Shown here: piece after piece, positions 20,349 through 35,216 of the stretch | How the letters are laid out: every line of letters begins with the position of its first letter | How positions within the stretch are numbered: the first letter of the stretch is position 1 | Source of the DNA: Paragordius varius | Taxonomy: Eukaryota; Nematomorpha | Direction of reading: 5' to 3' | Assembly (NCBI GenBank): GCA_964247055.1 | Contig: OZ176057.1 | Span: forward strand, 6,138,001-6,202,000 | DNA: 64,000 bases | Program-made: the position numbers and the translations under genes | Notes under the pieces: model-generated | The model's database searches: none | Seen by the model: only the letters and a program-made list of their open reading frames with translations | What the model was told of the DNA's origin: nothing

Positions 20349-21378
20349 CAAAAATAGGGTTTCCCCTTAACGGATAGCCCCCAAGATTAAACACGTGTGA
20401 ATGGTCAGCTGTTACTATAATTAACGTTTCAGATTCATCAGCTGTCTTATTTTCTTCATCCAGATCAGCTGATTTTTGAGTTCGATCCACGAGGTAAGAA
20501 ACAACTTTTTCCAACTCTAGCGTTTCTTCCAAAGCTAGTCTGGCCTTCCCTTCATGATGTGCGTGATCTATGCGACTTCCTGGTAGTTTAAAATAAGATT
20601 GAAACTTTTAAATAAAGTTATACAAACAAAAAGACAAATAATTATTTAAAAGACAACAACCATACTTTTTACAACTTTTATTCTATATAAACTATTTTTT
20701 AATTAACTATGAAATATATTGTGTTAATTATCAACCTATTTCATAATTTGCGCATTTAAAGCAGTATAGCGATCTTGACCTATTTATCCTTTGAATAATA
20801 GCCAAAATTTCAAGGAGTCGAATTGAAAAAATTGCTAAAAATAATTTTATTTTGGCTAACTTATTGTATATGGAAAATAATAGTATTTTTTTGATTTTAT
20901 AGCTAATTTATTTTAAATTACAAAATAGATATAATAATTAAGAACGAAAAGGGCTAAAAATAATAAATGCTCCTATTTCAAACCCAAGCAAATTAATTTT
21001 TTGTTTTGGTTCCTATTGTTTTTTGCTAATATGTGTTGATAATTTGTATTGTAATGATTATTTAATAAGTCACAGTTTGGTGTACACTATTACTTGAACA
21101 ATTAAAATAAACCATTAAATAAAAAAATATTTAAAAATAAAACAATCAATATATTTTAAAAAAACAAAAGTTATATTTTCAGATATACGGTTTAAATTTT
21201 TAAAATTAAATGAAAATTATCGATATATCATATATACCTTCGACCAATAAAAAATATCCGGCGTCGTCTTTGTTGGATAAAATGTCAACTGCTTTGGTGA
21301 CCATTTCAAGCAAAGTCGGTTCAGAACTACTCGCCTCTTTTTTCGATACGTAACTCATGAGATCGTGGGCAAACAAGC
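20349..21378 (-). CDS. Alkaline phosphatase exons a and b (middle contig)
   Basis: Exon a is at 21238-21378 and exon b at 20349-20579, identical to copy 1. Exon b starts only 20 bp from the gap. Exons c-e of the same contig lie at its other end (37706-39434), because the contig is a circular permutation of the unit. Exon b holds the metal-site motifs RIDHAHH and TADHSH. Confidence 0.92.
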
Positions 21379-22111
21379 CTGTGTTACAGTGAGGGGGAAT
21401 ATTACAAATATTTTGCACAGTTAATAATATACCCTCCTCAAATTTTCAAAAGCATCTATGCACACGTCAACCTAAATTAAATTTATAATTTAATATACTG
21501 TGCAAGTTTGTAAGCCAAAATCAGCGATTTGCTCAACAATATTTTAGCATAATTGGTGTTTCTGGCAAATTATATATCCCACATCTTAGGAATAATTTAA
21601 AATTTTGAAGTAAAATGACATGATATCCATTTATTATGTATTTGATAATAGAATTTCCAAATATTTTTTCATTATTAAGAAGGCTAAGATTTCCGTGGAA
21701 TAACTTTGAATTGACAATGACATCGGTATAATCGGAGTGATAACCAGATGAATTAAATGAACTTGTGCGTTCCATGTGCAAAATTTAATATATCATATTT
21801 ATGCAGGCAATACATTAATTATATAGCACCCCATATAAAATATATTAGCATATTCCAACCAATTCCGCTGATTTAATAGTTAAAGAGAGCATATAACATA
21901 GAATTGAGCTAATAAAGAAAATCAAAATTAATTAAAAAGAAGATCTAAGGACAAGCTTAAGTGTTTACAGAATTGTCAGTTTATGTAATTTGCAATTTGG
22001 AAAACCAGAGTACATATAATATGGATTTATTGAGTGGTTTGAGCACCTATGATTGCAATCAGAAAAATATTTATATGTAAATGCTGATTGAAAAACCTAA
22101 TTTGAAGGCTT

Positions 22112-22519
22112 TAGGCCTTCTTCTCCAATGGCAACCAGGGATGGGGACGTGAATCAAGACTATCAACCATGGATTGTTACGCGAATCAAGGAACGAACCG
22201 AAGGGATCTTTTATGAGGTAAATCTATCATTTAGGTGTGATCTCCGCGGGAAAAGCGTACATTACGGAATCTAGAAGCCCTGGACAGATCAAATGCTGGG
22301 GATTTGGGACTGGACGATTGATGGAGCGACACAGGAAGAGGAACCTACTAATTGCGAGGTAATCTTAATTTTTAGGTCTGGGTGGACTTTGGCACATTGG
22401 GGAGGAGAGATCTGTTGGGATGAAGCTCTTGGGAATGTCCAGATGGGGAGAAGGCAAATCGTGCCTGGAGCTGATGGATGGCAAGACGCACTCAAGTATC
22501 TCATTGGGGATGATTGCAC
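22112..22519 (+). other. GC-richer gene-like segment (middle contig)
   Basis: Identical to 5930-6337, including both 17-nt intron-like pieces (22218-22234 and 22359-22375). Confidence 0.4.
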
Positions 22520-22716
22520 AACAAACTCTCATTATACTTGTGGAGAGTTTTTGGGCCAAATGACTCTCTAATGGGAGGAATAAATCCTCCTTTACAAGGG
22601 TGGGGAAAATGAGCTCGTTTGAAAGAGTTTTTTTCCTTACTTGTGTTAAGGAGCATTTATTTCTCCCATTAGAGAGTTGGCGCAAAAACTCTCCACAAGT
22701 ATAATGAGAGTTTGTT
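22520..22716. repeat. 197-bp imperfect inverted repeat (middle contig)
   Basis: Identical to 6338-6534. Confidence 0.85.
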
Positions 22717-23166
22717 GCAGGCCCGCAAGTCCAAAATTGTATTTTGAGCACTCTTACTCCCGGACGCTCAAAATAAAATTTTGGACTTAGAATATTTTTT
22801 AATTTTTTTTCTCGCCCTTTGGGGGGGGGGGGGGTTATATATATTTATTTATATTTTTTAATTTTTTTTTAATCAAAAAATCATAATAAAATCAGGATTA
22901 TTTATTAACAAATATTATTATTTAATATTAAAAATATCATTCTTGTCTAGTCTTGAGTTATTCTTGATTTTCTGTCAATTTGTTATATCCAGTTTTTGTA
23001 TCATTTTTGAATATTCATTTATCGTTGTTGAGATTATTTAGATAGTTTCAGAATCTATAAAATTGTTTTTATTTATTTATAAAAAATATTCATTTTCTTT
23101 GATATAGTATCTTGTCTAGTTAGCTCTCATGATTTTGGGTCAATTCATCATTTTAATTAATTTCAT

Positions 23167-24587
23167 ATATTATTAATACTTTAATCCTAAATAACAAAAG
23201 AATTATATGAAATTTATCCTAAAAAATTTAAAGTTTTAAAGAAATTAGCTGTTTATGTCAGAGGTTTTTGCGATAATAGCGGAAAAATTAGCGTTAAAAA
23301 TGTTTGTGATAAAGTTCGAACTTAAAACCTGAAACAACCAATACATTAATAAATTTACCGACTTTTTTAAGAACTTTACCCTAACTTAAACCTCGAAACC
23401 CTAAATGTAGTTAAAAAGAGTTTTTTAAAAAAATCAAAAACCTTAATAAAGAGAGGCTATTTTTGTGAGAAGAGAAAAGTCAGAAAAAATAGAAAATGAC
23501 CTGCTCCCTATTTCAAAGTAATGGCTATCATTAAAAAAAGGAAATTCAGAGATTTAGTTAGGTTATATAAATTTATAAATGAACCAACTCCAATCCCTCT
23601 CCCTAACTCTAGCCCACAAACTCAAAACCCTTAAAGTGGTTTAAACCGAGATCGATAAAAATTTTACTCAAAAACCGAAATATAAACTTAAAATCTCAAA
23701 ATAGGTTTTAGAGATAAATATTGAGGTTTTTAAAACCAGCTGTATTTGAATAAAGATATCAGTAATATAATCTGTTAAAAAAAACTCTGGTTTTCAAACA
23801 AAATAGAGTCTTTTATTATTATAGATAAAATAATTAACAAAAAAAATAGGTCAGAAATTATAAAAAATGAGAATAATGTGCTCCCTATTTTATAATTATG
23901 AATATCATTTAAACCAATCTGCAAAATTCTGAGACAAAGATTTAATTTAAAAAGAAACCGAGGAAGTCCTGCGGACTTCTTTAAGAAAATGAACCAACTC
24001 CAACCCCTCACCCTAACCCTAGCCCAGAAACTCGAAAAACCTTATAGTTCTTTAAACCTAAATCAATAAATTTTGCTCAAAAACCATAATAACAGCTTTA
24101 AAGGGTCATAAGAAATGAGATAAAGATTTACTCACAAGTATTAGCGGTAATAGGTTAGAGTTTAACATTGACGTTTTGTAAATTTAAATTTTAAACCAGC
24201 TTAAACGACTCATATTACACCAAAAACACGTGATACTTTAATCCTAATAAAAAGAATTGTATGAAATTTATCCTAAAAAATAAAAAGTTTCAAAGAAATC
24301 AGCTGTCTATGTCAGAGGTTTTTGCGTAAATACCTCAAACAACCAATATATAAATTAATTTGCGGACTTCTTTAAGAACCTGACCCTAACTTAAAACTAG
24401 AAACCATAAATGTAGTTAAAAAAGAGTTTTCTAAAAATTTTATTCAAATATAATCAAGAGAGCATTTTTTTGTTAGAAGAGAAAAGTCAAAAAAAAGGTT
24501 ATATAAATTTATAGAATAGAAATGCGCTCCAATCCCTCACCCTAACCCTAGCCCACAAACTCGAAACCCTTAAAGTGCTTTAAACCT
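23167..24587 (+). repeat. Repeat cluster with telomere-like blocks (middle contig)
   Basis: Identical to 6985-8405; the palindrome is at 23963-23979. Confidence 0.75.
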
Positions 24588-26161
24588 GATTAATTAAAAC
24601 ATCTGATTCTTAAAAACAAATAATAATTAAAAACAACAGATTTATTAAAACAACTGATTTATAAAAACAACTGATTGATATAAACAAACGATAAATTAAA
24701 ACAAACGATAAATAAAAACAACTGAAGAACTGATTAATGATAAATAATCATTTAAATACAAATAATTAATAAACACAAATAATAAAACTTATTAATTAAA
24801 ACAACTGATTAATTAAAACAACTGATTAATACAACAGATTTATCTGAATAATAAGGAAAAAATAAAAAATATTTATACAATTGGTTATTAATAACGTAAA
24901 AAGTAACTAAAAATATATACGTAAATAGTTTAATTGGTATGGCAGCAATGAAGTGGATACTATATTGTTTCCTAAAAATAAAATAAAATATAAAGTCAAA
25001 ACAAATAATCACATAAAAATAAATATCTTGAAACTATTAAATAATTATAGGTATCAAATTCAAAAAACAGCTGATCAAGAAAAATGGTTATTTAAAAAAA
25101 TTTATAAAGTTTGTTATAAAAAAGTGATATTTTGTTATTTTGCGGTAAAAATTAAAGGAACAATATTATATATCTTAATAAAAATAACTAATTTGTTTTA
25201 AATCAAAAATTTATTATAAATAGTTAATTTATTAAAAAAATGATTAATTAAATCAATTATATTATTATATATGCAATAATTCAGCAAAAATTATATAAAT
25301 TTATTATAATATTTCGATTACTACAGGTAATCTTTGTCAAACGTAAAAATAAAATTAAATTCTTTAATTAAAGAGCATTAAAATCGACTCATCAATTTTA
25401 TTAAAAAAAGTAGTTATTTTGAGAAAAAAATGTAAAGTTGAAAAACTAGTAAAAAAATCTGTTCTAAAATTTAATCTAAATATAATTAATTACCAAGTTC
25501 ATCCATAATATTCAATTACGCTTTTTCAATAGACTTCGTTTACGTTTCGGGCTGCTGATTACATAAACAACACATTCTACAGTAAATTAAAGAAAAATGT
25601 AATAATTAAGGATTAAATATTATGTTACAATAATAAATAAAAAAAATTTACAAACGATAGAAAATTTATATTCTACATACTCTACATATTCTTTTTAAAA
25701 AAATTTCAACTATCTTTAGAATATCTCAAGTTAACCAATTGAAAACAACTGTAAGATAAAACCAATTATTACAAACTGATTAAAAACAACTAATAAACAG
25801 GTGATAAATGCTAATTACATAAAAAAAGTTGATTATGATAATATGGATTTATACAGAATTTATAAAACAAAACAATTGGATTAACAAAAATACTTAAATA
25901 ATATTCAAAATTTATCAACAAAATATAAAATAATAATTACCCAATTCCCAAAACATTCCAGGTATTTCTACATCAGTTTTGTTGAAGTCAGTCCTGCGTA
26001 CTTCTGTAAGACATCACACATTCTAAACAAAAAAAATAGTATGTTACAATATATTGAGATTAATATTATAAAAATGCTATTTAAAATGGCTAGCTAATTG
26101 GTTAAAATAATAAAATTTATAAAAAAAAAGGTGGCATATGTTTGCAGAAAAACAATTTTGC

Positions 26162-26962
26162 GGTTTTAAAAAAGTTTGCCATTTTTTAAAGAATTTCAGC
26201 GCATTTTTGATTTAAAAAGAATATTTACGCTTTTTAAACAATATTGAAAGTTTTTAGAGAGCTTTAGTGGTTTTTAGAAAACTTTTAGGGATTTTAAATT
26301 TTTTAGCAATTTTAAGAGAATTTCAAGCGCATTTGTTTGATTTAAAAGGAATTTTAGCTATATTTTAAAAATTTTAGCATTTTAAGAAAGTTTTAGCGGT
26401 TTTAAGGAAGTTTTATCATTACATTGTTATCCGGTTATTAAATTGTAACCGGTTTTTAGAATATTTCTAAAGAAGTAGACTTTTAGCTGGTTGGAGCGTT
26501 TTTAGAAAGTTTAAGCGGTTTTAGAAAATTTTAGCGGTTTTTAGAGAATTTCAAACGCATTTTTTATTTAAAAGGAATTTTAGCGGTTTTTAGAAAGTTT
26601 TAGAGGTTTTTAAGAAATTTTAGCAATTTTTAGAGAATTTCAAACTTTTTTGATTTAAAAGGAATTTTAGCGGTTTTTATAAGGTTTTAGCGGTTTTTAT
26701 AAGGTTTTAGCGGTTTTTATAAGGTTTTAGCGGTTTTTATAAGGTTTTAGCGGTTTTTATAAAATTTTAGCGGTTTTTAGGAAATTTTAGCGATTTTAAG
26801 AGAATTAAACGCATTATTTTGAGTTAAAAGGAATTTTAGCGATATTTTAAAAATTTTAGCCATTTTTAGGATGTTTTAGCGGTTTTAAAGAGAGTTTTAG
26901 CGGTTTTTTAATTCGGTTTTTAATATAACTTTTTAGATAGTTTTGGCGGTTTTTAGATAAAC
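26162..26962 (+). repeat. Minisatellite S1 (middle contig)
   Basis: Identical to 9980-10780, with the same number of perfect units in the run. Confidence 0.93.
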
Positions 26963-26991
26963 TTATAATTATAATCAACATAATAAAAAAA

Positions 26992-28352
26992 ACTGATTAT
27001 AAGAACTGATTAATAAAAACAACTGATTTATAAAAACAACTGATTTATAAAAACAACTGATTTATAAAAACAACTGATTTATAAAAACAACTGATTTATA
27101 AAAACAACTCATTTATAAAAACAACTCATTTATAAAAACAACTCATTTATAAAAACAACTGATTTATAAAAATAACTGATTTATAAAAACAAATGATTAA
27201 TAAAAACAAATGATTAATAAAAACAACTGATTAATACAACTGATTAATAAAATCAACTGATTAATAAAATCAACTGATTAATAAAATCAACTGATTAATA
27301 AAATCAACTGATTAATAAAATCAACTGATTAATAAAACAACTGATTAATAAAATCAACTAATTAATTAAAACAACTGATTAATAAAAACAACTGATTAAT
27401 AAAAACAACTGATTAATAAAAACAAATGATTAATAAACACAACTGATTAATAAAAACAACTGATTAATAAAAACAACTGATTAATAAAAACAACTGATTA
27501 ATAAAAACAACTCATTAATTAAAACAATTGTAATTAAAAACAACTGATTAATAAAAACAACTGATTAATAAAAACAACTGATTAATAAAAACAACTGATT
27601 AATAAAAACAACTGATTAATAAAAACAACTGATTAATAAACACAACTGATTAATAAACACAACTGATTAATAAAAACAACTGATTAATAAAAACAACTGA
27701 TTAATAAAAACAACTGATTAATAAAAACAACTGATTAATAAAAACAACTGCTTAATAAAAACAACTGATTAATTAAAACAACTGATTAATTAAAACAACT
27801 GATTAATTAAAACAACTGATTAATTAAAACAACTGATTAATTAAAACAACTGATTAATTAAAACAACTGATTAATTTAAACAACTGATTAATTTAAACAA
27901 CTGATTAATAAAAACAACTGATTAATCAAAACAAATGAATAATTAAAATAACTAGTTGAATAAAAACAACTGATTAATAAAAACAACTGTTTAATTAAAA
28001 CTGATTAATAAAAACAATTGAATAATTAAAATAACTAGTTGAATAAAAATAACTGTTAATAAAATAAATGATTAATAACAACTGATTAATAAAAATAACT
28101 GATTAATTAAAACAACTGATTAATTAAAACAACTGATTAATAAAAACAAATGATTATTTAAAACAATTTAAAACAACTGATTAATAAAAACAACTGATTA
28201 ATAAAAACAACTGATTAATAAAAACAACTGATTAATAAAAACAACTGATTAATAAAAACAACTGATTAATTAAAACAACTGATTAATTAAAACAACTGAT
28301 TAATTAAAACAAATGATTACTAAAACAATGATTAATAAAAACAACTGATTAA
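26992..28352 (+). repeat. Minisatellite S2 (middle contig)
   Basis: Identical to 10810-12170. Equal repeat number between contigs is striking for such an array. Confidence 0.95.
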
Positions 28353-28821
28353 AAATCTTTTAAAATTATTTTAAAAAATTCAACGGTTTCAATAATGTTA
28401 AATATATATTTTAAAATAAAATTTCTGTTTAATATAACTATAATAATAAATTACTTATTTGAATTATAAAACAGTAAAAAAATTACCGAATTCCGAAATA
28501 TCAAGTTAAAATCTATTCATTTATGATTCGTTTCAGTTTTTCCGCAAATAATTGATTGAGGCAATACATTCTAAAAAAATAAATATATAAATTGATAAAT
28601 ATAAACGATTAATTACAATATAATAATTCAAAAAAACGCTATTTAAGAATGAATGATATGTTTTGTGTTTAAATATTTAAAAAACCGATTTGCGGACATT
28701 TTATTAAGCAATTTTGTAGAATTGAGTGAAGTCATATATACAATTTAAGCATTTTTCAAAAAACTTGCGATTTTTAGGCAATTATTATTATCTACAACAT
28801 TTGGATTTATAGGCATATTTT

Positions 28822-29782
28822 TAACTAATTTTTACCTAATTATAAGTATATTTTTAGCAGATTATAAGTATATTTTAACTGATTTTAAGGAAATTTTTAG
28901 CAAATATTAACAAAAGTTTAATCGATTTTTAACAAATATTAAGGCAACTTTAACCGATTTTTAGCAAATTTTAAGGAAACTTTAACCGATTAGCAAATTT
29001 TAAGGAAACTTTAACCGATTTTTAGCAAATTTTAAGGAAACTTTAACCGATTTTTAGCAAATTTTAAGACAAATTTTAACCGATTTTTAGCAAATTTTAA
29101 GAAAACTTTAACCGATTTTTAGCAAATTTTAAGGAAACTTTAACCGATTAGCAAATTTTAAGGAAACTTTAACCGATTAGCAAATTTTAAGGAAACTTTA
29201 ACCGATTATTAGCAGATTTTAGAAATGTTTAACCGATTTTTAGCAAATTTTAAGGAAACTTTAACCGATTTTTAGCAAATTTTAAGAAAACTTTAACCGA
29301 TTAGCAAATTTTAAGAAACTTTAACCGATTTTTAGCAAATTTTAAGGAAACTTTAACCGATTTTTAGCAAATTTTAAGAAAACTTTAACCGATTTTTAGC
29401 AAATTTTAAGGAAACTTTAACCGATTAGCAAATTTTAAGGAAACTTTAACCGATTAGCAAATTTTAAGGAAACTTTAATCGATTTTTAGCAAATTTTAAG
29501 GAAACTTTAATCGATTTTTAGCAAATTTTAAGAAAAGTTTAATGGATTTTTAGCAAATTTTAAGAAAACTTTAACGGATTTTTAGCAAATTTTAAGGATA
29601 CTTTAACCGATTTTTAGCAAATTTTAAGGTAACTTTAACCAATTTTTAGCAAATTTTAAGGAAATTTTAACCGATTTTTAGCAAATTTTAAGGTAACTTT
29701 AACCAATTTTTAGCAAATTTTAAGAAAACTTTAACCGATTTTTAACAAATTTTAAGGAAATTTTAACCGATTTTTGAAATTT
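28822..29782 (+). repeat. Minisatellite S3 (middle contig)
   Basis: Identical to 12640-13600. Confidence 0.94.
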
Positions 29783-30645
29783 ACAACCTTTAACCAATTT
29801 TTATAACTTCTAATTGATTTTTAAACAATTTCTCACTTTTTTTAACAAACTTTTAACAGTTTTTAATAATTTTAGTATATATTTGCGAAACTTTAAAACC
29901 ATTTTTATTATTTTTTAAACTACCTTAAGAAGTTTTATGCATGAAAAAATAGAAGACATGAAAAGAAGGCGTTATATCAATGAATAAACGTCAGAAAATC
30001 CCAAGAAACCAATTTGTTGTGCATATTTAAATACTAGGAATTTTTTAGAGGAGAGGTGGCCAACACGCTGCTCTCCAAAATATTGAGACTGCACGAGTTT
30101 TAAGAAAATTTAAGGGAAATTCACTATCTTAAACAAATTTCTGAACGGAATTTTAAGGAATTTTGACAATTTCCCAAAAAATGATAATAAAATAGTGGTT
30201 TCTACAGCATCATTTTTTATATCTAATAAAATTTTAGTTAATGCGGCCCGCGAAGCCATATAATATGAATTTATTTGTTAAGAAATTAAATTTTATAGGA
30301 CAAGCATGCACAATAACAACATAAGTACGTACACCTTTATATGTTAACATTTCCTCTCCCTTATCAAAATTTTTTTACATGATTTTAGAGAAAAAAATTC
30401 AATACAAAAATATTTTACCAAGTGCTAAATATGTAAAATTATTTTAAATTGCAAGGATATTTTAGATTTCAAAACAGGCAAGCATCTAAATAATTTTAAC
30501 AAATGTTCACCTTTCTATTTATTTCATCTTCCTTAAACAAATGAAAAAAAAATAAATTATAAAAGATCAAGAAACCCACTTGTTAGCAATATATTACTAT
30601 AGTAATTAAACATGTATTTATTTTTTTAAAAAAAATGGAAAATTA

Positions 30646-30829
30646 CAGTATAATTAAAAAAATATTACTGGGTTTGTGTTAATGTATTTGCCAGATAGAA
30701 TTCTCAATTAAATTATAGGCTAATAGCAAGAAAAGATTCTTCTTGTTGAAGTCAATAAATGTTCTTTACTATCAATCGTATCTGACAATATTTTAATGCA
30801 AACCCAGCAATGCATTTGTAATTATACTG
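30646..30829. mobile_element. 184-bp MITE (middle contig)
   Basis: Identical to 14464-14647, flanked by TA. Confidence 0.85.
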
Positions 30830-32771
30830 TATATATATATATAAAACATGCAAAACTTACATATATTGTTTGATGATTACAATTTTATTGGAACGAATTT
30901 TCCCATCATTTCAGTCGTATAATATCAACCATGTTTGCAATAATTTGTCTTTTAATTGGTGGTTATATTGTACATTGTTTCTAGGATTAGGTTGGACAGT
31001 TTCCTTTTTTTTCAATTAACAATGGTAGTATTCTAATAATTAAATAAAAACAATTTACTTTATATAGATAGTAATGGCAATACATTGTATAGCAAAGGGA
31101 AGTTGCATATGCACCCAATCTATCCACAGGATCTCAAAAAATGTGCGAGGAAAAAAAAATTAAATAAATCAAAAAAAGTAAAATTTTCGCCCTTTATATA
31201 GGCCGAAATGTATATGTAATCTTTTTATCCAATCAAATTAATGTGTGCATTTGCGCCTTTTTCTCCCCCCTTCTGGAAAAATGTTTCTTCACATATCTTT
31301 CGTTTCCCTCTCTTATTATTCCTATTATGTATTATATTACTTATTCCCTCCCTTTCTTTACTGCGCATTAACATTGTTTGGGCGCCTCTATTTTATTATT
31401 CCCTCTCCCCCCCATGTGCACATTCCAATAAAACATATTACATTATAATATAGCATCCATCCATCCATCATATATATATAAATAAATCTTTTTTCATTAT
31501 TACAATAATAATGTTATTTGGCTGGCGCCTATAAAGAATGTAAATCGTATTCAGAGAAAAATATGTTAAAAAAATATGGCAATAATATTTTAACAATCTC
31601 CCTCTCTCTATTAATAATAAATGATAAATTTAAATTTATTTTCATACTTGAATGTTTGATTACACAAATGGCTAATATCATCAAAAATTAATTAATTAAT
31701 TAATTAATCTAATTTGTTTCAATATTAAAATAACAAATTTTAATAGAGGTATTTAAGTTTTAACCTGTGTAATTTGATTAATATATTGGTTCATAATTTA
31801 GTGATCTTGGAATTTTTTTTCTAAAATAACGCAGATGGTTTTTAAAAAGTTTATAGATTATTATCTAAAAGATTTATAATTATTTTAATTTTATGCTTTG
31901 TGCAATCAACTAATATCAATTTAATGTTAAAATCAAATACATCATATAATAAGCTTTCAACAACAAGAGCTCTGATTTTTTTGGATTTCCATTTCATTAA
32001 AATCAATCATCACAGATAGTTTATTTAGGTAAAAGATATTTAAAGTGTGCTTACGATAATTACCAATATATGATAATTCTCTATTAATTTATACTAATAT
32101 ATATATTAATTTTAAAATGGGAATCAATCAAATATAAGTTATTATTCTGTTTTAATTCAATTAAAAAAATATGTAAATAAGATTGAAAATAAGTTATGTC
32201 CTGTGGGGATAAGGGTTAAGGTAAGAAGTTTGGTTTCAGTTTTTAAACAGAAAGCTGAAAATCTGTTTTTCATTAAGAGTTATCTGTATTAAACCAAAAT
32301 TTAAACTTTTTTTATAGCATAGAACGATACAGAATATCTGGGAATGGCTAACTTAACATTCAATAACCTTTAAAAGTGTAATAATTCTCAATTGAGAAAT
32401 GGTTGAATCCTAACAATTTTATTTAAAATTAAAACATCGTTCATGCGAAAATGTCTTTAGAATTAAACAGGAATCAACAGTTTAGGTTAAATATTAACTA
32501 ATCTTTCAAAAATCAATCAAAAGAGTTTCTTCATTTAATAATTATGTATAACCACACGACAATAACATGAACTAACTAAAACACGATATCAATGTTGGAT
32601 AAAAATATCAATAAATTCCTCAACTTTTTTAATAATTAGTTCCCGTTAGCTGAAAAAGCTGAATATAAATCTTATTTTAAAACAATAGGCATTTCAAATT
32701 CTTTACTACGATTTAAAAAACCAATAAAAATATTTGGTTATATGGTAAAAAATGTAAATTATTTCAATCCT

Positions 32772-32904
32772 TAGTTTATGTAAGGTTTCGAGTTTGTGGG
32801 CTAGGGTTAGGGTGAGGGATTGGAGTTGGTTCATTTCCTTAAAGAAGTCCGCAGGACTTCCTCGGGCTGCGTAGCAGGCCGAGACCCACGCATTTTCTTT
32901 TTAC
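32772..32904 (-). repeat. Telomere-like block, inverted orientation (middle contig)
   Basis: Identical to 16590-16722. The second, decayed block is at 33577-33682. Confidence 0.8.
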
Positions 32905-35216
32905 TTATACCTTATATTTATGGTGGATAATTATGTACTTGAATATAAAAATATCATTTTAACATTATTTATAATAGAGAGATAGGTAAAATATGTTGAA
33001 TTGTTTTAGGAAATAATTAGAGATCGGTGTAAAGAGCATTGGATACATTAAGCTATAAGGAATTACAAAGATTACATAATGTTTACATTTAATTTTTATT
33101 ATCCAAATCTTAATATATATATTATATAGTTTAGGCATAGTTATATAATTTTTATCTACTTTAATGAAAATGTGTTGGCTAAAAATTATTGGCAAGTATT
33201 CTGCTAATTATATATTGATTTTCAAATAAATAAAACTTTTCCAACAAATCTTATATTATTTTTAGATGTTTTTTTAAAAAATTAAAAATTAATTACTATT
33301 TAAAACTAGAATGCTTTGTCCAAACTAGACCACTTAAATTTAAAAATAGGAAATTAATGATAAACATAGCTAAATTCAAAAATTATTTCTTTTTTAATTG
33401 TATATTCATGGCATTATAAGTTTAATTATTAAAAATTTTAGGTTTCTGCAGGAAAAATTGTGCATTGCTCTAAGTTACATGGTGTCAAGAATAAAATGTT
33501 AAATAAGGAAATTATATTTAATCATTAATATATGTGCAAGATTTATTTATATGTTTTTGGCGTCAAATAAGATTCATAGAAATTTTATTTGTAAGCTAAG
33601 GTTAGGTTAGATATTAGAGTTGGTTCATTTATCTAAAAAAGTCCGCAGGACTTCTTCGGGCTGCGAAACAGGCTAAGAACATCCGTTGTTGTTTTAGATT
33701 TAAATTTAATTAAAATCACTATAACATCGCTCATATACAAATACAAAAATTAATTTTATCAAACAAGGATATTATTCCTAACAAAACCATTTATGAAACC
33801 AAAAAATTGGTTATAATATAGTATTTTTATCACAAATAAAAATTCGAAATAGTTTAAAATAAATTTTTCAGATAATAGTAGTAGAACAAAATCAATATTG
33901 AAAGTTCAGCTCTATGTAAGGTATTGCAATTGTTTTAGGTTCAAAAGAAGACTTGTAAAGCAATAAAGTATTAAAATTTAGGTCAAAATATTTAATTTTA
34001 AGGATTGTAAATATCGGTGTTAATACTCTCAATATATATAATAAAGATTAAAAAATGAGGATCTGGTCAACTTGCATATATATATATATTATATAATTTT
34101 ATGAATATATAATTATTTAAAGCTTTTATTATTTTATTTTGGTATAATAGTGATTAATATTGGTAAGCAAATAACCTTGAAATCATAATAATATTTACCC
34201 ATATATATATATATATATATGAATGAGTTATCAGACCTTCACAGATATAATTACCCATGATGTAATATATAAGAGGCATCAATACAATTTAAATATAAAA
34301 TATCCATATTAAAAAAATTTATTTATATTCTCATCTTTATTGGAGTCAAAAATATTTTTGCCATACTACATAAATTATATTTAAACATCAACATTAACGA
34401 TATAAGCTAATTTTATTTAAGTCCAAATTTTTTAATCCAAATTAATTTCTTTTATGCTAGGTGGTATTCATACATACATAAATTCAAAAATTTGCTTCAC
34501 AATACAAAATTACTCTTTCGGGCAGAATGGTTCATTATATGTTTACTTTGTTTCGAAAAAGTTATGGCATTTAGAATGCGTCGTTTAGTTGAAAATATTT
34601 TACAGTTTTCAATGGATTTACGAATTGAACAAACTAAAACTTCAACTTTATTCGAAAAGCAAATGTGGGCCTGATTCCGTATCAAATATGGAAGTTAAGC
34701 GTAATATTTGGATCTTGCAGTATGTAGCAAATATAAATGTTATTTTTGTTTTTACAATTTTGACCTTTGTAAACTTTAATGACAATCAATATATCTACCC
34801 CTTATTTTGCAATTGAAAATGTTTAAAATTTTTTGAAAAATCTTTTAAGTTTGCAAATATGGTTGCCATTTGTAAAAAAAAATAGTTTTTATATTTTATA
34901 ACGTATTTTCCGTGTATTTTTTAATATTTACTGTATATGTAACGATTTTGCTGATAAATATTTCACATATTTGTCTAATTCACTTCCTTAACAAACCAAC
35001 ATTATTTCTAATTAAATCCTTTTTTATCATTTCCTGTTTTTTCTCTATATATCTGTGTAGGAAATCATAGGAACGAACATATATAATCAAAACAAGGCTT
35101 CCTCCCCGTTTTTGCGACAATGTTGCTGGCAAACAATGTCATTACATTATTCTTTAGTCTCATTACATAGGCCTTTTTCAAATTTTGGCTATTGAATTTG
35201 CCTTCATTCCTACTCG

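Larger units (their letters stand above)
25494..28570 (-). other. Exon-like cassettes C1-C3 (middle contig)
   Basis: C1 is at 25494-25576, C2 at 25941-26022 and C3 at 28487-28570, identical to copy 1, with the same minisatellites between them. Confidence 0.4.

Noticed and set aside
20087-20357. Open frames running through the N gap, also 39633-39948
   Set aside because: They exist only because unknown bases were read as open codons.
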